Shown in pieces: positions 1 to 8,206 of a DNA stretch of 64,000 bases (within the stretch, counting starts at the first letter, position 1; each line of letters starts with the position of its first letter). A program made the translations under genes and the position numbers. The stretch lies in NCBI GenBank assembly GCA_947176065.1, contig CAMWPB010000015.1, positions 1 through 64,000 on the forward strand. The letters are read 5' to 3'. The notes beneath the pieces are model-generated. The model was not told where the DNA came from, ran no database searches, and saw only the letters and a list, made by a program, of their open reading frames with translations. The DNA comes from an uncultured Lachnospiraceae bacterium. GTDB taxonomy: Bacteria; Bacillota; Clostridia; Lachnospirales; Lachnospiraceae.

Positions 1-73
1 GCTGGAATAGCGCAGTCGGTAGCGCAACTGATTCGTAATCAGTAGGTCGAGGGTTCGAGTCCCTTTTCCAGCT
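1..73 (+). tRNA. tRNA-Thr (anticodon CGT)
   Basis: A full cloverleaf can be drawn. The acceptor arms GCTGGAA (1-7) and TTCCAGC (66-72) pair perfectly. The anticodon stem ACTGA/TCAGT encloses the loop TTCGTAA, giving anticodon CGT, which reads the Thr codon ACG. The T-arm GAGGGTTCGAGTCCC is canonical. Position 73 is T and CCA is not encoded there. The gene begins at the first base of the window, so its promoter is not visible. Confidence 0.95.
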
Positions 74-79
74 TGCCTG

Positions 80-107
80 AAAAGGCTTCGCGTATGCGGA
101 GCCTTTT
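80..107 (+). terminator. intrinsic terminator after tRNA-Thr
   Basis: AAAAGGCT-TCGC (80-91) pairs with GCGG-AGCCTTTT (96-107) around a GTAT loop. The 3' side ends in a T run, as expected of a Rho-independent terminator. Confidence 0.8.
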
Positions 108-206
108 GTCTTCCTATCGAGAATCCAAGAACGGGCAGATTCATTTACAGAACCTTGACTGACTGAGTTGGTCGATATACTTCTTCATATTTTCTGAAAA
201 TAAACA

Positions 207-253
207 CCACTATAACTTGACATAATATTTTGCCGTGATACAATATATAGTAC
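207..253 (+). promoter_or_regulatory. nrdDG promoter with tandem NrdR-type boxes
   Basis: A consensus -35 TTGACA (217-222) and a -10 TACAAT (239-244) lie 16 bp apart. Overlapping the -10, 238-253 matches the NrdR box ACACWATATATWGTGT at 13 of 16 positions by my count. A weaker copy at 207-222 (about 10 of 16) overlaps the -35. The two boxes start 31 bp apart, the three-turn spacing known for NrdR box pairs. Repression of the reductase by NrdR is inferred from this. The rest of 108-323 shows nothing else I can support; a GGGGGAG ribosome site precedes the nrdD start. Confidence 0.75.
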
Positions 254-323
254 GTGCGACGGGGAGTGACAGAAAAAATATACATGATATTGGGTATCAG
301 AAGGAATATGGGGGAGTTATTGC

Positions 324-2486
324 ATGAAGATTATCAAGAGAAGCGGCGTGGAGGTTAATTTTGATCTGAAGAAGATCATAGCGGCTATTAAGAAGGCAAA
401 CTACAGTGTACAGGAGGAAGACCGGCTGACCGAGGAGGAGATTGACGAGATCGCCTCTGTGGTGGCGGACCATTGCGAGGAGATGAGAAGGGCTCCCAGC
501 GTGGAGGAAATTCAGGATATGGTGGAGAACCAGCTTATGAAGTATCGGGCTTACACCATCTCCAGAAACTATATCACTTACCGCTATAAGAGGGCGCTTG
601 TGCGAAAATCCAACTCTACGGACGAGCAGATCCTGAGTCTTCTGGAGTGTAATAACGAGGAAGTTAAACAGGAAAATTCCAATAAAAATCCCACGGTCAA
701 CAGTGTGCAGAGGGATTATATGGCGGGGGAAGTGAGCAAGGACATCACCAGACGTTTCCTGCTTGCGCCGGATATCGTGGAGGCGCATGAGCAGGGTGTG
801 ATTCATTTCCATGACGCGGACTATTTTGCCCAGCATATGCACAACTGCTGTCTGGTCAATCTGGAGGATATGCTGCAGAACGGCACGGTAATCAGCGAGA
901 CGATGATCGACACGCCGAAGAGTTTTTCGACGGCCTGCAATGTGGCGACACAGAGCATCGCGCAGATTGCAAGCTGTCAGTACGGCGGACAGAGCATATC
1001 CTTGTCCCATCTGGCCCCTTTTGTGAATGTGAGCCGGGAAAAGTTCCGCAAAAAGGTGCGGGCGGAGCTGGAGGAGATGGGTGTGAACGCCACCGGGGAG
1101 CAGATTAATGCCATTGCGGAGCGGCGTGTAAAAGACGAGATTAAGCAGGGCGTGCAGATCATCCAGTATCAGGTGATCACGCTGATGACCACCAACGGGC
1201 AGGCGCCTTTTATCACAGTTTTCATGTATATCGACGAGGTGCCGGAGGGGCGTCTGCGGGACGATCTGGCGATGATTATAGAAGAGATGCTAAACCAGCG
1301 GATTCAGGGCGTGAAGAATGAAAACGGGGTCTATATCACTCCGGCTTTCCCGAAGCTGATTTACGTTCTTGAGGAGGATAATGTCCGCGAGGGCACCAAA
1401 TACTGGTATCTGACGAAGCTGGCGGCAGAATGTACGTCCAAACGTATGGTGCCGGATTACATTTCGGAAAAGGTTATGAAGCAGTTAAAGGACGGCAACT
1501 GCTATACCTGTATGGGCTGTCGTTCTTTTCTTACCGTGTATCATGACGAAAACGACCAGCCTAAATTTTACGGCAGGTTTAATCAGGGTGTGGTCACTTT
1601 AAATCTGGTGGACGTGGCCTGTTCCTCCGGGCGCAGTATGGAGCGTTTCTGGGAAATCATGGACGAGAGGCTGGAGCTGTGCAGGCGGGCGCTGATGGCG
1701 CGGCATAACAGGCTTAAGGGGACGCTCTCCGATGTGGCGCCGATTCTGTGGCAGAACGGGGCGCTTGCCAGGCTGAAAAAGGGGGAGAAGATAGATAAGC
1801 TTCTCTACGGCGGCTATTCCACCATATCGCTGGGGTATGCGGGGCTGTGCGAGTGTACCCGCTATATGACGGGAAAGAGCCATACCGACCCGGAGGCGAC
1901 TGACTTTGCCTTGAAGGTCATGCAGTATTTAAACCATGCGTGCAGAGAATGGCGGGAGGAGACGAACATTGATTTCAGTCTTTATGGCACGCCCTTAGAG
2001 TCCACCACCTATAAGTTTGCGAAATGTCTGCAGAAGCGTTTCGGTACCATTGAGGGCGTGACGGACCGGAATTATATCACGAACAGTTATCATGTGCATG
2101 TGACGGAGGAAATCAACGCTTTTGATAAGCTGAAGTTTGAAGCCCAGTTCCAGGAGCTCTCCCCGGGCGGCGCGATCAGCTATGTGGAAGTGCCGAACAT
2201 GGAGAACAATCTGGATGCGGTACTGTCCCTGATGCAGTATATTTATGACAATATCATGTATGCGGAATTAAATACAAAGAGCGATTACTGTCAGGTCTGC
2301 GATTACCACGGGGAGATCGGGATCGTGGAGGATACGGATGGGAAACTCGTCTGGAAGTGCCCTAACTGTGGCAATACGGACCAGAATAAGATGAATGTGG
2401 CAAGGCGTACCTGCGGCTATATCGGGACACAGTTCTGGAATCAGGGGCGCACCCAGGAGATCAAGGAGAGAGTCCTACATCTATAA
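324..2486 (+). CDS. nrdD: anaerobic (class III) ribonucleoside-triphosphate reductase
   Basis: This glycyl-radical enzyme reduces ribonucleoside triphosphates to dNTPs under anoxia. The 720-residue product is typical for the family. It has an N-terminal ATP-cone (MKIIKRSGVEVNFDLKK onward, about residues 1-90), the reductase core, a C-terminal zinc site made of CQVC and CPNC, and the radical motif RRTCGYIG with the radical glycine at about residue 698. The ATG at 324 follows a GGGGGAG ribosome site. The activase nrdG follows after a structured 148-base gap, and the two appear to form an operon ending at the terminator at 3195. The tandem NrdR boxes upstream suggest control by dNTP/ATP status. 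Confidence 0.97.
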   Translation: MKIIKRSGVEVNFDLKKIIAAIKKANYSVQEEDRLTEEEIDEIASVVADHCEEMRRAPSVEEIQDMVENQLMKYRAYTISRNYITYRYKRALVRKSNSTDEQILSLLECNNEEVKQENSNKNPTVNSVQRDYMAGEVSKDITRRFLLAPDIVEAHEQGVIHFHDADYFAQHMHNCCLVNLEDMLQNGTVISETMIDTPKSFSTACNVATQSIAQIASCQYGGQSISLSHLAPFVNVSREKFRKKVRAELEEMGVNATGEQINAIAERRVKDEIKQGVQIIQYQVITLMTTNGQAPFITVFMYIDEVPEGRLRDDLAMIIEEMLNQRIQGVKNENGVYITPAFPKLIYVLEEDNVREGTKYWYLTKLAAECTSKRMVPDYISEKVMKQLKDGNCYTCMGCRSFLTVYHDENDQPKFYGRFNQGVVTLNLVDVACSSGRSMERFWEIMDERLELCRRALMARHNRLKGTLSDVAPILWQNGALARLKKGEKIDKLLYGGYSTISLGYAGLCECTRYMTGKSHTDPEATDFALKVMQYLNHACREWREETNIDFSLYGTPLESTTYKFAKCLQKRFGTIEGVTDRNYITNSYHVHVTEEINAFDKLKFEAQFQELSPGGAISYVEVPNMENNLDAVLSLMQYIYDNIMYAELNTKSDYCQVCDYHGEIGIVEDTDGKLVWKCPNCGNTDQNKMNVARRTCGYIGTQFWNQGRTQEIKERVLHL

Positions 2487-2489
2487 CAA

Positions 2490-2632
2490 ATCGAGCGCCA
2501 GCGCGCTCGATTCAGAGAATGCTTCGCATTCTCCTTGAATGGTTTATGCTGTCGCCATTTCCTAATATAGTGAAAAATCGAGCAAGCTCGATTGCGAGGA
2601 CCGCTTCGCGGCCTCGGATGCAGCGGAGAATG
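2490..2632 (+). promoter_or_regulatory. structured nrdD-nrdG intergenic leader covering the nrdG ribosome site
   Basis: Four hairpins lie in tandem: 2490-2511 (9-bp stem), GAGAATGC/GCATTCTC at 2515-2533, 2577-2592, and 2595-2616 (10-bp stem with one bulge). The segment CATTCTCC (2527-2534) is also a perfect complement of GGAGAATG (2625-2632), which contains the nrdG Shine-Dalgarno. Two exclusive folds are therefore possible, one exposing and one hiding the nrdG ribosome site. The pairings are seen directly. A regulatory role is inferred; a spread intergenic repeat is the alternative. Confidence 0.5.
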
Positions 2633-2634
2633 AT

Positions 2635-3168
2635 ATGTATTACTCTATAATAAAGAAATATGATATTGCGGACGGGCCGGGGGTGCGGGTGACGCTCTTT
2701 GTCAGCGGCTGTACCCATCACTGTGAGGGCTGTTTCAATCCCGAGACATGGGATTTTCAGTACGGGGTGCCTTTTACGGAGACGGTGGCGGACGAGATAC
2801 TTGAGGCGCTTTCGCCGGTGTATATCGCGGGGCTTACGCTGCTTGGCGGGGAGCCGTTGGAGGACGGAAACAGGCAGGCGCTTCTGCCGTTTCTGCGGGC
2901 GGTGAAAGAGAAGTATCCCCAGAAAAATATCTGGTGCTATACAGGATATCTGTTTGATGCGGATATTCTGGAAAAATTCTGTGCGCAGTGGGAGGGGATG
3001 AAAGAGCTTCTGTCTTATCTGGATGTGATTGTGGACGGAGAGTTTATTATGGCCCGGAAAAACATCAGCCTGCGGTTTCGGGGGTCGGACAACCAGAGGA
3101 TCATCGACGTACAGGAAAGCCTGCGGCAGGGGAAGATTGTGCTGTGGGAGGATGGGGAAAACGGATAA
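2635..3168 (+). CDS. nrdG: anaerobic ribonucleotide reductase activating protein
   Basis: This radical-SAM activase abstracts a hydrogen from the NrdD glycine using a [4Fe-4S] cluster and SAM. The 177-residue length is usual. The cluster motif CTHHCEGC (Cys26, Cys30, Cys33) is near the N-terminus, and a GGEP motif (TLLGGEPLE) follows. The ATG at 2635 is six bases after GGAG (2625-2628). An ATG at 2630 is out of frame and closes at once. The gene follows nrdD in the same direction. Confidence 0.96.
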   Translation: MYYSIIKKYDIADGPGVRVTLFVSGCTHHCEGCFNPETWDFQYGVPFTETVADEILEALSPVYIAGLTLLGGEPLEDGNRQALLPFLRAVKEKYPQKNIWCYTGYLFDADILEKFCAQWEGMKELLSYLDVIVDGEFIMARKNISLRFRGSDNQRIIDVQESLRQGKIVLWEDGENG

Positions 3169-3194
3169 AAACTGATTATAAAGGGGCAGATACG

Positions 3195-3217
3195 GCAGGG
3201 GATTTCCCCTGCTTTTT
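3195..3217 (+). terminator. intrinsic terminator after nrdG
   Basis: GCAGGGG (3195-3201) pairs perfectly with CCCCTGC (3206-3212) around ATTT, followed by five T residues (3213-3217). It ends the nrdDG unit just before the WYL regulator. Confidence 0.85.
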
Positions 3218-3240
3218 CTGGCTAAAGAGGAGGGATGGCA

Positions 3241-4137
3241 ATGCAGGAGAGCAGACTGTTTCAGATTGTATACTACCTTTTGGATAAGGGACAGGCTACC
3301 GCGCCGGAACTGGCAGAACGGTTCGAGGTGTCGGTCAGGACGATCTACAGGGATATCGACGCTTTGAGCGGGGCAGGCATTCCCGTTTATGCGGAGGCGG
3401 GCAGAAACGGCGGCATCCGTCTGATGCATGACTTTGTTCTGGATCAGGCCGTACTGTCCGGGGAGGAAAAGCAGGAGATTCTGGCGGCGCTCCAGAGCAT
3501 CAATATCACACGGAATAGGGGCGAAAGCCAGACCTTGCAGAAGCTTTCCGCCATGTTCCGGATCCCTTCCGAGAACTGGCTTGAGGTGGATTTCTCCAGA
3601 TGGGGCAATCATGGATTTGACAAGGAAAAGTTTGAGCTTTTGAAAACCGCGGTTATGCAGCACAGACATGTCAGGATACGCTATGCGGGCACCGACGGGA
3701 CTGTGGGGGAAAGAACCGTGCAGCCATACAAACTGGTCTATAAATCAAAAGCCTGGTATTTGAAAGCATTCTGCACTGAAAAGCAGGATATGCGGACTTT
3801 TAAACTGAACCGCATTTTGGATCTGCTGCTTTTGGAGGAATGCTTTGAGCGGCGCAGTTTTCCGGAAAGTTCGGATGATGCCGGGGAGGATTATCCGTTA
3901 GTCGTGCTTCGTTTTCCGAAAGAAATGGCATATCGGGTTTATGACGAGTTTGACGCAGACCAGATTGAGAGACAGGAGAACGGGGATTTGACCGCCTCCG
4001 CCAGAATGCCGGAGGGCCCATGGCTGATTAGTTTTCTGCTGTCCTTCGGGACGCAGGTGGAGGTGCTCTCCCCGGCGCATCTGCGGGATGAGATCGCGCG
4101 TCAGGCCGGAATGATACTGGAAAAATATAAAACATGA
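3241..4137 (+). CDS. YafY-type HTH/WYL transcriptional regulator
   Basis: The N-terminal winged HTH (about residues 1-60, ELAERFEVSVRTIYRDIDAL) is the HTH_11/DeoR type. It is followed by a WYL ligand-sensing domain with the VQPYKLVYKSKAWYLKAFC signature and a C-terminal WCX extension. I chose the ATG at 3241 (298 aa) over the ATG at 3235 because AGAGGAGGG ends at 3234, leaving a normal six-base gap only for 3241. The short inverted repeat TGACA/TGTCA (4135-4149) just downstream could be an operator in front of the ClbS-like gene. The effector is unknown. Family assignment is firm, regulon inferred from position. Confidence 0.9.
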   Translation: MQESRLFQIVYYLLDKGQATAPELAERFEVSVRTIYRDIDALSGAGIPVYAEAGRNGGIRLMHDFVLDQAVLSGEEKQEILAALQSINITRNRGESQTLQKLSAMFRIPSENWLEVDFSRWGNHGFDKEKFELLKTAVMQHRHVRIRYAGTDGTVGERTVQPYKLVYKSKAWYLKAFCTEKQDMRTFKLNRILDLLLLEECFERRSFPESSDDAGEDYPLVVLRFPKEMAYRVYDEFDADQIERQENGDLTASARMPEGPWLISFLLSFGTQVEVLSPAHLRDEIARQAGMILEKYKT

Positions 4138-4289
4138 CATGGGGTGTCAGGATTATGTGTGTATCATGAGAGATATAAATGAGACAGCCAGTTTCCGCAA
4201 TATGAGGCGGATGGCAGTGAAACGGGTGTTTGGCGTATGTCACGGAGCTGTTGACAGATGACAGGGTGACGGCAGAAAGGAAGGCAGAT

Positions 4290-4829
4290 ATGGGAAGACC
4301 CACGACAAAGGCAGATTTATTAACCGCAGCGGCAGAAAACTATGCGAAACTGAATGAGATGATTGCAGGGATGACGGAAACGGAGCTGCATACGCCCTTT
4401 GATTTTTCGGGAAATGCGAAGAAAGAGGCGCACTGGAAAAGGGATAAAAATCTCCGGGACGTTCTGGTTCATCTCTACGAGTGGCACCAGCTTTTACTGA
4501 CCTGGGTACATGCCAATCAAAGAGGCGACAGCTGGCCTTTTCTTCCAAAACCTTATAATTGGAAGACTTACGGGGATATGAACGTGGTATTTTGGAAAAA
4601 GCATCAGAACACAACCTTGGAAGAGGCGAAAGAACTGCTGCATAAATCCCATGCCGAGGTGATGGAACTGGCGGAGACCTTTTCCAACGAGGAGCTGTTT
4701 TCCAAGGGAGTCTTTCCGTGGGTGGGCGGAAGTACGCTCGGTTCCTATTTTGTCAGCAATACCTCGAGCCACTATGACTGGGCTATGAAAAAACTGAAGG
4801 CGCATAAGAAAAACTGCACAGGGAAGTGA
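4290..4829 (+). CDS. ClbS/DfsB-like four-helix bundle protein (DUF1706)
   Basis: The N-terminus MGRPTTKADLLTAAAENYAK and the HWKRDKNLRDVLVHLYEWHQ segment are characteristic of the ClbS/DfsB family. ClbS itself protects colibactin producers by hydrolysing the warhead cyclopropane; most homologues have no known substrate. The ATG at 4290 (179 aa) follows GAAAGGAAGG and begins at the conserved family start; upstream in-frame codons back to 4230 look non-coding. It lies between the WYL regulator and a radical-SAM gene, all on the plus strand. No colibactin-type pathway is visible here, so a general detoxification role is only a guess. Confidence 0.82.
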   Translation: MGRPTTKADLLTAAAENYAKLNEMIAGMTETELHTPFDFSGNAKKEAHWKRDKNLRDVLVHLYEWHQLLLTWVHANQRGDSWPFLPKPYNWKTYGDMNVVFWKKHQNTTLEEAKELLHKSHAEVMELAETFSNEELFSKGVFPWVGGSTLGSYFVSNTSSHYDWAMKKLKAHKKNCTGK

Positions 4830-4839
4830 GGAACGGCGG

Positions 4840-5715
4840 ATGCACTTTGTGACGGCGAAGGGAATTTTATCTTCCAAAAACGGAATGAACCTGTACCGTG
4901 GCTGTTCCCACGGGTGCATCTACTGCGATTCCAGAAGCAGATGTTACCATATGGAGCACGCCTTTGAGGATATCGAGGTCAAGGAGAATGCCATGGAACT
5001 GCTGGAATATGCCCTGAAGCATAAACGGCAGAAATGCATGATCGGCACAGGCTCCATGACCGATCCCTATATCCCGCTGGAAATGGAACTGGAACATGTG
5101 AGAAAGGCACTGTCCCTGATTTACGGGTATGGATTCGGATTTACGGTGATTACAAAATCAGACCGTATTTTGCGGGATCTGGATTTGCTGCAGAAAATAA
5201 ACGAAAAGACGAAGTGCGTGGTGCAGATGACCCTGACCACTTATGATGAGGAGCTGTGCAAAAAAATTGAGCCGCATGTGAGTACGACAGGGGAGCGGTT
5301 TGCGGCGCTGAAACGGCTGCGGGAAGCGGGAATCCCCACGGTAGTCTGGCTGACGCCTCTCCTGCCTTTTATCAATGATACGGAGGAGAATCTTACAGGC
5401 ATTCTGGAGATGTGTGTGGAGGCAGGGGTTTACGGTGTGATCAACTTTGGCATGGGGCTGACACTCCGGGAGGGAAACCGGGAGTATTTTTACAGACAGT
5501 TAGACCGCCTGTTTCCCGGGCTGAAGGAAAAGTATATACGGACTTACGGGAACCGATATGAAATTGAGAGTCAAAACAGCAGCCGTCTGATGAAGCTGTT
5601 CCATCAAAAATGCAGTGAGAATGGAATTGTCCATGACAATGAGCAGATATTCCGGTATCTGCAGACTTTTGAGGAGAAGGAGGATGTCAGGCAGTTGAGT
5701 CTGTGGGATTTGTGA
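4840..5715 (+). CDS. SPL-family (spore photoproduct lyase-like) radical SAM protein
   Basis: The 291-residue protein has CSHGCIYC (Cys22, Cys26, Cys29) as its [4Fe-4S]/SAM site, in the LYRGCSHGCIYCDSR context shared by spore-photolyase-like and Rv2578c/PA0069-type proteins. It is shorter than classic SplB, and whether it repairs spore photoproduct cannot be told. It begins 10 bases after the ClbS-like gene, whose stop is followed by GAGGAACGGCGG, so the two are probably cotranscribed. A strong hairpin at 5748-5776 ends the unit. Confidence 0.85.
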   Translation: MHFVTAKGILSSKNGMNLYRGCSHGCIYCDSRSRCYHMEHAFEDIEVKENAMELLEYALKHKRQKCMIGTGSMTDPYIPLEMELEHVRKALSLIYGYGFGFTVITKSDRILRDLDLLQKINEKTKCVVQMTLTTYDEELCKKIEPHVSTTGERFAALKRLREAGIPTVVWLTPLLPFINDTEENLTGILEMCVEAGVYGVINFGMGLTLREGNREYFYRQLDRLFPGLKEKYIRTYGNRYEIESQNSSRLMKLFHQKCSENGIVHDNEQIFRYLQTFEEKEDVRQLSLWDL

Positions 5716-5747
5716 TATATTTATGGAAGCAATAGGGAAACCGTTCA

Positions 5748-5776
5748 GGGACCGGCCGGAGTGGCCGGCCCTTTTT
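5748..5776. terminator. terminator between convergent genes
   Basis: GGG(a)CCGGCC pairs with GGCCGGCCC around GGAGT, followed by TTTTT at 5772-5776. It stands between the radical-SAM gene and the minus-strand permease. Confidence 0.7.
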
Positions 5777-5788
5777 GGATATCAAAAG

Positions 5789-6610
5789 CTAGTATTTTTT
5801 CTTATAATAATGCTCCGCACTCTGAATCAGCTTATAAAATATCATAGCGATGGCACACAAAATAATGATAGACGTAATCACCATATTGAGCTGGAATACC
5901 TGCGACCCATAGATAATGAGATACCCAAGGCCCCGTCTCGCGGCCAGAAATTCCCCAATGATAACGCCCACAAGGGAGAGGCCGATATTAACCTTCATGC
6001 TGCTTAAAATGAGCGGCACGGAGCTGGGCAGAATCACTTTGGTGAGGGCATCCTTTCGGCTGCCGCCCAGTGTGTAGATCAGCTTGCACATTTCCGGGTC
6101 AACCTGGCAGAAACCGGTGTAGAGACTGATGATGGAACCGAAGACGGCTACGGAAAGGCCTGCCACGATGATGGTATTCGTTCCGGTGCCAAGCCATACG
6201 ATGAGCAGCGGCGCAAGTGCGGATTTCGGCAGGGCATTCAGAACGACGAGGTAGGGTTCCAGGATTTCGGAGAGGCTGTTCTGATACCAGAGCAGGGTGG
6301 CGGCAAGGAGACTTAAGACCGTGACCAGAAAGAAGCTTGCGATCGTTTCAAACAGAGTGACGCCGGTATGGGCGAAGAAGGAATGATCCACAATCATTTG
6401 GCTGAGATATTTCAAAATGCCGGAGGGACTGCTGAAAAAGAAGCTGTCTATCCAGCCGCATACAGCGGCTGCTTCCCATAATCCCAGAAAAAGAAGCAGG
6501 AGAAAAAACCTTCCGAGGGTGATCCGGTGATGGTGTCTGTGGTGGGCGCGCAGGAAATTTTCCTGCTGTGCCGAGACGGGCGGCGGTGTCTTATGCGGTT
6601 GTTTTGTCAT
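5789..6610 (-). CDS. ABC transporter permease (nitrate/sulfonate/taurine/thiamine-precursor type)
   Basis: This 273-residue inner-membrane permease belongs to the BPD_transp_1 family used by SsuC, TauC and ThiX-type importers. It has several hydrophobic segments and the ATPase-contact EAA loop (LYTLGGSRKDALTKVILPSS). Its start overlaps the end of the ATPase gene by 20 bases, showing translational coupling. No substrate-binding protein is encoded nearby, so the substrate is not identifiable. Because the ATPase partner is split by the 35-kb element, the importer should be inactive in this integrated state. Confidence 0.88.
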   Translation of the reverse strand: MTKQPHKTPPPVSAQQENFLRAHHRHHHRITLGRFFLLLLFLGLWEAAAVCGWIDSFFFSSPSGILKYLSQMIVDHSFFAHTGVTLFETIASFFLVTVLSLLAATLLWYQNSLSEILEPYLVVLNALPKSALAPLLIVWLGTGTNTIIVAGLSVAVFGSIISLYTGFCQVDPEMCKLIYTLGGSRKDALTKVILPSSVPLILSSMKVNIGLSLVGVIIGEFLAARRGLGYLIIYGSQVFQLNMVITSIIILCAIAMIFYKLIQSAEHYYKKKY

Positions 6611-7241
6611 CGGTTAATACCTCCCATAATTGATTAAAGTATGTCTGATAGGCAGCAGTGCCGCGGACAGCCAGAGGATCTTCCCGTCCGATGTCATAGT
6701 GGATTGTCATCTCGCATTTTACCCCGGCGGGGCGTCTGGAGAGGACGATCACCCGGTCGGCCAGCGTGATGGCTTCGGAGAGATCGTGGGTGATCAGCAG
6801 TGCGGTCTTTCCTGTTTGGCGGATAATATTGGCAATGTCCGCAGAGACGGATAGTCTGGTCTGGAAATCCAGGGCGCTGAAAGGTTCGTCCAGAAGAAGG
6901 AGATCCGGGTGGATGGCCATAGTGCGGATCAGGGCGGCCCGCTGACGCATGCCGCCGGAAAGCTCGGAAGGCTTTTTGTCCTTAAATCCGTAAAGGCCGT
7001 AATCTTCCAGCAGCTTCAGGATGTAGCCCTTGTTTTCTTCCGTGAGACTGTGGGTGAGCTCCAGCCCCAGAGTGACATTCTGGTAGACCGTGCGCCATTC
7101 AAAGAGATGGTCCCTTTGCAGCATATAGCCTATTTTTAGGGCGGAGTCTGCACAGTAGTCTTTGGAGGAAAGTCCCCGGTATAGAACCTCGCCTTCCTCC
7201 GGGGAAAGCAGGCCCGCAATGATGGACAGAAGAGTGGACTT
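6591..7241 (-). pseudogene. 3' part of an ABC importer ATPase gene, split by the integrative element
   Basis: The readable protein contains the end of Walker A (KSTLLSIIAGLL), a Q-loop (YMLQRDHLFEW), signature LSGGMRQRAAL, Walker B LLLLDEPFSALD and the switch His in LITHDLSEA. The 5' end is missing: reading upstream, the sequence changes to unrelated DNA within Walker A at 7241/7242. The missing 46 codons are at 42644-42781. 651 plus 138 bases give exactly 263 codons including the stop, restoring GPSGCGKST. The break is therefore clean and reversible insertion, not decay. An internal ATG (7124) could start only a fragment lacking Walker A. Confidence 0.93.
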
Positions 7242-7262
7242 GCCGATGGTACATATTTGGAA
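7240..7262. other. left attachment junction (attL) of the serine-recombinase element
   Basis: Host sequence runs to CTT (7239-7241). Element sequence then starts, and its first 19 bases after GC, 7244-7262 (CGATGGTACATATTTGGAA), are the inverted partner of 42621-42639, with 15 of 19 positions matching. TT at 7240-7241 is shared with TT at 42642-42643 and is my preferred crossover dinucleotide. The CC at 7243-7244, shared with 42645-42646, cannot be excluded. Confidence 0.8.
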
Positions 7263-7754
7263 ACTTTTGAATACATGTTGGTCATCAAAACCAGAATAAG
7301 AAGTATGAGGTATTTTGAAACGATGCCGCGGGAATTTGATATGACAAAAATCAGCGGTCGGATCAATTTTGAGCTTGTTGACAGGAGGATACCGAAAGCA
7401 AGGCTTGCCAGAGAAGTGGGAGTGAGCAGGGATTTAGTAGATAACTATACAAGAGAAAGCTTTTCCGAAGAGTCTATGCAGATTTCGGTCTTAAAATCTT
7501 TTGCGGCATATTTTGGCAAGGATACTTATTACTTTTGCAATGACTATCATAAATTTATAGATACAGTGGATGTGGACAAGCTGCTTAAGAGGTTAAGACA
7601 AAAGAAAGGAATCGCACAGAAACTGTTCGCTGATGAGCTTGGTGTTACTACCACCATGTATAAGGCATATGAGCAGGGCAAAAGTAATTTGCCTTATCGG
7701 GTTTATCTCAGACTGCAGAAATTGTATGGGCCGTTTGGAGAGGAGGCCGGCTGA
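7257..7754 (+). CDS. double-HTH (Cro/CI-like) segment; in-frame 3' extension of the integrase in the excised circle
   Basis: About 165 residues can be read, with two helix-turn-helix units: ARLAREVGVSRDLVDNYT and AQKLFADELGVTTTMYKAYE. The frame is open from the element's first base (7242). It has no convincing start: the TTG at 7257 lies inside the att arm, and ATGs at 7271, 7303 and 7323 lack a clear ribosome site. If the element circularizes, the integrase frame (40901-42643) runs into this frame at 7242 without a stop, predicting a 751-residue fusion. The integrated form may be silent or start weakly inside. Its last 51 bases are repeated at 19595. The HTH assignment is by pattern; the fusion is arithmetic from the sequence. 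Confidence 0.75.
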   Translation: METFEYMLVIKTRIRSMRYFETMPREFDMTKISGRINFELVDRRIPKARLAREVGVSRDLVDNYTRESFSEESMQISVLKSFAAYFGKDTYYFCNDYHKFIDTVDVDKLLKRLRQKKGIAQKLFADELGVTTTMYKAYEQGKSNLPYRVYLRLQKLYGPFGEEAG

Positions 7755-7849
7755 TCGGCCCGAAATCCATAAATCCACCTGTTCCATCCGTTACAAAGTA
7801 TATCATATACGTGTTTTTTGTATGATTTGTATAGGGTGGGATGGGTGGA
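7704..7849. repeat. 146-bp direct repeat, copy A (HTH tail plus TCCACC palindrome)
   Basis: It matches 19595-19740 over equal length with 20 differences by my count (about 86%). It covers the last 17 codons of the HTH frame and a palindromic block: TCCACCTGTTCCATCC (7774-7789) facing GGATGGGTGGA (7839-7849). A likely -10 TATAAT for the next gene lies at 7921-7926. The remainder of 7850-7993 holds nothing else I recognise. Confidence 0.8.
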
Positions 7850-7993
7850 GAGATGGGATATAAAGTTGATGTGATGGAAAATTTGCTGTTTGTAGAAAGT
7901 TTTCTAAATATGTGGTAAAGTATAATATATAAATAAGGAAAATCAGATTGGAAACGTTAAGGAATAATAAATTGCGAAAGGTAGGTAAGTAAT

Positions 7994-8206
7994 ATGTCTA
8001 TTACGGGGTATTATGATGGAACAGCTGTTCAGGTGAATGGACAGTTGCAGATAAATCAAAAGGTGATTATTATACCGATAGAAAATGAGGAAAGCTTAAT
8101 AAATACAGCAGCGGGAGGGCTTCATAAATATGCGAATCCATCTATGATCGGGCTGGAAAAGGACATATGGAGAGAGGCAATGGTGAAAAAACATGCACAA
8201 GAATAG
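7994..8206 (+). CDS. small antitoxin of a PIN-type toxin-antitoxin pair
   Basis: The 70-residue protein (MSITGYYDGTAVQV... ending VKKHAQE) has the beta-strand N-terminus seen in small antitoxins paired with PIN nucleases. It follows GAAAGGTAGG and overlaps the toxin start by 14 bases, the usual toxin-antitoxin layout. The identification rests mainly on the neighbouring PIN sequence. Because the toxin is interrupted, the antitoxin may be an orphan or may still silence related toxins. Confidence 0.7.
   Translation: MSITGYYDGTAVQVNGQLQINQKVIIIPIENEESLINTAAGGLHKYANPSMIGLEKDIWREAMVKKHAQE

Noticed and set aside
297..1010. 237-residue minus-strand open frame
   Set aside because: Antisense to nrdD, no start signal or domain.
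2512..3669. 385-residue minus-strand open frame
   Set aside because: It is antisense to nrdG and the WYL gene, both of which have clear motifs and ribosome sites; its protein has no recognisable domain.
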